A stretch of DNA of 64,000 nt, taken from NCBI RefSeq assembly GCF_900109055.1, contig NZ_FOIV01000003.1, positions 372,001-436,000 of the forward strand. Direction: 5' to 3'. Positions 61,053-64,000 of the stretch are shown here, one piece after another. Origin of the DNA: Prevotella sp. khp7. GTDB lineage: Bacteria > Bacteroidota > Bacteroidia > Bacteroidales > Bacteroidaceae. Under the pieces are notes generated by a model that was not told the origin of the DNA, did no database searches, and was given only the letters and a program-made list of their open reading frames with translations. How positions within the stretch are numbered: position 1 is the first letter of the stretch; each line of letters starts with the position of its first letter. The translations under genes and the position numbers were made by a program.

Positions 61053-62279
61053 ATGGCAACAACCACCAGCGTAGATAATGTAAGGAGATTGAATCTCGCC
61101 ACGTTTTTCTGTCTATACATAGCGCAGTTCATTCCCTCTACCTTCATCACTACAGCCATGCAGGTAACTATGCGCCAGGCCAACTACGGCCTGGCTACTA
61201 TTGGCTTGCTGCATTTGGTACATATCCCCTGGCTTGTTAAGTTCCTTTGGGCACCAATGGTCGACCGTCAATGTTCGCATTTGGCTAGCTACCGTCGATT
61301 CATTTTGCTCATGGAGTCCATCTATGCTCTGTCTATCATGTGCATCGGATTCCTTGACATCTCAGCCGATATTTATTTTATCTTCGTACTAGTATTTATC
61401 TCAATGTTCGCATCAGCCACGCAGGATATTGCTACCGATGGGTTAGCAGTACGTGCTTTTAGCAAGGGCGACCATAGTGCTGTAAACAGTATGCAGTCGA
61501 TGGGCCGTTATGCTGGTGCGTTCTTAGGTAGTGGCATCTTCATCGTGATGCTTGACCACTTTGGCTGGAGCGTGGTGTTCCCGTTGTTGGGTCTGGTGGC
61601 TTGGCTGATGGTTGTGCCTTTGCAGTTTAATAAGAAGATTCGGATAGAGCCTCGCTTGCCCAAGCAGCGTGCTAAGCTCATGGATTTTATGTGGTTTTTC
61701 TCGCGTCGCGAAATCATTCCCCATGTCATTTTTCTGCTACTCTATTTCATGGGTATCATCGGTATTATTGCCAACGTACGCCCATATATGGTCGACTTGG
61801 GCTATAATATGAAGGAAATTGGTGTGTGGTTTGGTATGGTGGGCACAGCCACCTCGTTTGTGATGGCCTGGGTGGCCCATTTGCTCATCCGTCGCATCAG
61901 CATGTATCGAGCTCGTTTGCTGGTGGCATTCATGATTGTCACCGCACCGCTATATTTCATTTTACTCACGTTTATCACACCCACGCTACCGATGATCGTT
62001 GGTGGCTTGCTGCTGGTTAAGACATGCCATGCTTTTGCTTCGATAGTGGTTTATACTACGGCGATGGATTGTGTACGCGAAGGTCGTGAGGGAACCGATT
62101 TCACCATCCAGGTGGTTGTGGTTCATCTCAGTTCTTCGCTCATCTCAATTATCTCAGGTGGCGTTGGTGAGTGGCTCGACTATCGTGGACTATATCTCAT
62201 CGAATTGGGCATAGCACTCATCAGCCTGTTCTACGTTATTCGTGTGTTCAAACCCAATCAGATGCTGGCCAAATGGTAA
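61053..62279 (+). CDS. MFS transporter, FptX/AmpG-like
   Basis: 408 residues with about 12 membrane segments. 'HLVHIPWLVKFLWAPMVDRQ', 'ASATQDIATDGLAVRAF' and 'SMQSMGRYAGAFLGSGIFIV' are the conserved stretches of the AmpG/RhtX/FptX group, which brings siderophores or muropeptides across the inner membrane. It starts 15 bp after the TonB receptor gene, giving an outer- and inner-membrane pair for one ligand. Its 3' end overlaps the HemD-like gene by 7 bp. Confidence 0.85.
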   Translation: MATTTSVDNVRRLNLATFFCLYIAQFIPSTFITTAMQVTMRQANYGLATIGLLHLVHIPWLVKFLWAPMVDRQCSHLASYRRFILLMESIYALSIMCIGFLDISADIYFIFVLVFISMFASATQDIATDGLAVRAFSKGDHSAVNSMQSMGRYAGAFLGSGIFIVMLDHFGWSVVFPLLGLVAWLMVVPLQFNKKIRIEPRLPKQRAKLMDFMWFFSRREIIPHVIFLLLYFMGIIGIIANVRPYMVDLGYNMKEIGVWFGMVGTATSFVMAWVAHLLIRRISMYRARLLVAFMIVTAPLYFILLTFITPTLPMIVGGLLLVKTCHAFASIVVYTTAMDCVREGREGTDFTIQVVVVHLSSSLISIISGGVGEWLDYRGLYLIELGIALISLFYVIRVFKPNQMLAKW

Positions 62280-63052
62280 AACGCATACTATTCACAGCTC
62301 CAGTTTCCTATCACAACCGTCTTCGCGAAGCCATCAGCATGTCGCCAGTAAGCTTCAGCCCCCTATTCGTACCCCTTATCCGTACCTCTGTGTTGCCCCC
62401 AGATGGCGCCTTTCTAGAGTTCTGTAGGCGTCTGACCAGCTTTGACTATATTGTCTGTCCTAGTCTCACGGCTGTGCGAGCGCTTGCCTCGTCAGACCAG
62501 TCTCGGACTAACTTTGAAGGGCGTGTTGTCGCCATTGGTCGCGATCAGCTTTCTGTTACTCGGTTGCTTGGTGTAGAGCCCGTCCTGCGTTATGCCAAAC
62601 CTAGCATGATGGGAATCGTAGAGGCCTTACAGCTTCAGTCCTCGCCCTCGGCTAAGCATGTAGCTGTGTTGTTGCCTCAGTTCAGCGGGCTACCCGTTCC
62701 CACCACCATTACAGACTTTCTCAGTGCCCTTCGCCTCATGGGAGTTGCTGTTACTCCCGTTTATTGTTATCGCACCTCGACTATTGACCAGGAACGCTGT
62801 GCCAATCTGGCTGATGCTCTTTGTCGTGGCATTGTGAATGCCATTGCAATCACAAGTGGCGGCGAAGCCTATGTTCTCTCCCGGATTCTCTCACTTGCCG
62901 CTGCTCAAGGTCAACCAGTTGAGGTGCCTATTTACTCCTTCGGACCTTACACCACCCGTTGCGCACAAGAGGTCGCTGTTGATGTGGCAGGTACATCGCC
63001 CCATCATCACAGTTTTACTGACTATGTCGAATACCTTGCTAGCGTGGTATAA
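62273..63052 (+). CDS. hemD: Uroporphyrinogen-III synthase-like protein (HemD family)
   Basis: 259 residues from the ATG at 62273; earlier in-frame codons lie within the MFS gene and give no domain. It has the two-lobed HemD pattern: 'KRILFTAPVSYHNRLREAIS', 'FDYIVCPSLTAVRALASS', 'GRVVAIGRDQLSV', 'VAVLLPQFSGLPV', 'VTPVYCYRTSTID', 'AIAITSGGEAYVLSRIL', 'PIYSFGPYTTRCAQE'. HemD cyclises hydroxymethylbilane, and the product is the substrate of HemE, the first gene of the cluster. HemD sequences vary strongly, so the family call is good but the activity is less certain. Confidence 0.75.
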   Translation: MVKRILFTAPVSYHNRLREAISMSPVSFSPLFVPLIRTSVLPPDGAFLEFCRRLTSFDYIVCPSLTAVRALASSDQSRTNFEGRVVAIGRDQLSVTRLLGVEPVLRYAKPSMMGIVEALQLQSSPSAKHVAVLLPQFSGLPVPTTITDFLSALRLMGVAVTPVYCYRTSTIDQERCANLADALCRGIVNAIAITSGGEAYVLSRILSLAAAQGQPVEVPIYSFGPYTTRCAQEVAVDVAGTSPHHHSFTDYVEYLASVV

Positions 63053-63063
63053 CTCTTTAACGT

Positions 63064-63240
63064 ATGACTGGTGAATATACCAAATATCTGTGCTTTTCGT
63101 TTGGTGGTCTTGGTGCTTTTTTGTGCCTTCTCGTCACTCTGACTTTTTTTCGGCACAGAGTGGAACTTCATTCGAATAAGAAAACGAAACAGGGGTGCAC
63201 ATCACTGTGGACCCCTGCTTTGATACTAAATTATCAACCA
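63064..63240 (+). CDS. Possible 58-residue membrane peptide
   Basis: A short frame from the ATG at 63064, 11 bp after the HemD stop: 'MTGEYTKYLCFSFGGLGAFL' then a hydrophobic stretch 'LVTLTFF' and a basic tail. It predicts one membrane helix. No family is recognised and its end overlaps a minus-strand hairpin, so it may be chance. Confidence 0.2.
63190..63217 (-). terminator. Second minus-strand hairpin downstream of the candidate small RNA
   Basis: CAGGGGT pairs with ACCCCTG, with inner CACA/TGTG pairs. On the minus strand it is followed by TTTCGTTTTCTT. It may act as a back-up terminator for read-through of the small RNA. Confidence 0.5.
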
Positions 63241-63294
63241 TAAAAACCTAAACCATTAAAACTATGTTTTATCTCATTTCTTTCGAATGAAGAC

Positions 63295-63358
63295 AAAAAA
63301 AAGCGGGACTCCGCCGAGCCCCTGTTGTTAACCTTAAATCTAATACTATGAAAAACAT
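63295..63358 (-). ncRNA. Candidate small RNA (about 64 nt)
   Basis: The minus strand has a full-consensus promoter, a stretch of about 35 nt, then a GC hairpin (GGGGCTC, loop GGCG, GAGTCCC) and eight T. One stem position is G-U when read on the minus strand but an A-C mismatch on the plus strand, which supports minus-strand transcription. No protein gene lies on that strand before the opposing hemD-like gene. The family is not recognised. Confidence 0.55.
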
Positions 63359-63362
63359 GGTG

Positions 63363-63393
63363 CAAAGGTATACTTTTTTTTTGAAGCATGCAA
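63363..63393 (-). promoter_or_regulatory. Promoter of the candidate small RNA
   Basis: On the minus strand: TTG (63393-63391), a 20-nt spacer, TACCTTTG (63370-63363). Confidence 0.65.
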
Positions 63394-63454
63394 GCTTTTT
63401 GCATTATTTTTGCAAAAAGAAGCGCTTTTTTATAGATTATTCGGCAAAAAACGC

Positions 63455-63462
63455 TAACTTTG
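63455..63462 (+). promoter_or_regulatory. -7 box for the formate/nitrite-type channel gene
   Basis: TAACTTTG ending 9 nt before the ATG at 63472, predicting an almost leaderless mRNA. Confidence 0.5.
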
Positions 63463-63471
63463 TCTCCTGAT

Positions 63472-64000
63472 ATGGAAGATATAAAATTTATTAGGGATAC
63501 ATTTCTGCTGGCGATTTTGGCAGGAATATGCATTTCAATAGGATGCGTTGTGAACCTTCGTGTGGGAGGAGTGGCTGGTGCCGTGTTGTTCGCGTTTGGC
63601 CTGACAACTGTGGTGTATTATAGACTGAAACTCTATACGGGCACGGCTGGTTTCATAAGGCGCCAAGGCGATTGGACGATGCTTTTTACCGTGTTGGTGG
63701 GTAACATCGTTGGCTGTCTGTTGTCTGCGTCGATGATTGCCTATGCGCAGCCTGACTGCGTGGAGCCCGCAGCAAAGATTCTAGCAGGGCGACTGGTCAA
63801 GGGACCCTGGGCGTGCTTTCTACTAGCCATTGGTTGTGGATTTATCATGACCACAGCGGTGGAGTTTGCTAGAAAGGGCAAAATGCTGCCGCTAGTGTTA
63901 GGCGTGCCTGTCTTCATTTTGTGTGGATTTGCACACTCTATAGCCGATGCGTTCTATTTTCTTGTTTCACCAGCTGAACAGGTGATGAATACGAGCGTAC
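63472..64000 (+). CDS. Formate/nitrite transporter family protein (3' end outside window)
   Basis: The first 176 residues are visible and the frame is open to the window end. 'FLLAILAGICISIGCVVNL', 'GAVLFAFGLTTVVYYRLKLY', 'YTGTAGFI', 'VLVGNIVGCLLSASMIAYA' and 'FILCGFAHSIADAFYFL' match the five-helix FNT channels, including the conserved 'CGF.HSIAD' segment with a central His. It would carry formate, nitrite or a similar small anion across the inner membrane. The start is fixed by the promoter box just upstream. Confidence 0.85.
   Translation, partial: MEDIKFIRDTFLLAILAGICISIGCVVNLRVGGVAGAVLFAFGLTTVVYYRLKLYTGTAGFIRRQGDWTMLFTVLVGNIVGCLLSASMIAYAQPDCVEPAAKILAGRLVKGPWACFLLAIGCGFIMTTAVEFARKGKMLPLVLGVPVFILCGFAHSIADAFYFLVSPAEQVMNTSV

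Noticed and set aside
1..64000. CRISPR array or cas genes
   Set aside because: No regularly spaced direct repeats and no Cas-like proteins were seen.
1..64000. Insertion sequences or an integrase for the island
   Set aside because: No transposase or tyrosine/serine recombinase motifs were found in any frame; mobility is inferred only from the tRNA-end repeat.

Overview
The window looks like chromosome of a plant-polysaccharide-degrading Bacteroidales bacterium, most likely Prevotella or a close relative. The evidence is Bacteroidota-type promoters (a TAnnTTTG box with TTG 19-20 nt upstream), a SusC/SusD pair, GldH, RicT, a TonB receptor, many secreted glycosidases (GH97, GH51, GH5, a CE12-like esterase), and the near absence of Shine-Dalgarno sequences. 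The taxon is inferred; no rRNA gene is present.

Layout. 1-2110: the 3' end of a cation:proton antiporter convergent with pepT. 2111-2854: a non-coding block with two nested inverted-repeat modules, one built around a perfect 58-bp A/T-only palindrome. 2855-12335: an AT-rich accessory region lying against a tRNA-Arg(CCG) gene. A degenerate 24-bp copy of the tRNA 3' end at 3626 marks the probable far end of an 8.7-kb island. The island holds a tight cluster of a membrane HIRAN protein, a DUF4236/FtsK-gamma/TerB-like/AAA+ fusion, a voltage-gated K+ channel and a secreted BACON-like protein. It also holds a Fic protein with two perfect inverted repeats at its promoter and a DUF4145/2-TM pair. Between these are fragments of defence and regulatory genes (hsdR, DUF262, a type IIG-like tail, two LytTR pieces). 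The four-gene cluster at 4154-8328 is my best candidate for an undescribed system.

12635-27080: asnA, a SusCD pair, an aldo/keto reductase, a GH97 enzyme, a fimbrillin-like lipoprotein with C-type-lectin-like tails, and a rhamnogalacturonan esterase with L-rhamnose mutarotase. 27206-33535: a stand-alone IMP cyclohydrolase and the cell-shape operon mreBCD-mrdA-rodA. 33541-37250 (minus): gldH, ricT, holB and metF. 37327-44233: a BASS-type transporter, a GH51 arabinofuranosidase, and an operon of sensor kinase, xylose-type symporter and single-domain receiver. 44253-53695: dnaX, a FtsB/DivIC protein, pyrC, a stand-alone MetH reactivation domain, and a minus-strand run of GT2, plsC, metallophosphoesterase and GH5. 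53812-64000: mfd, hsp20, a tetrapyrrole-linked cluster (hemE, TonB receptor, MFS, hemD-like), a candidate small RNA on the minus strand, and the start of a formate/nitrite-type channel.

Most genes outside the island are housekeeping or glycan-use genes with clear family signatures. Function calls rest on motifs read by eye; no database search was run.
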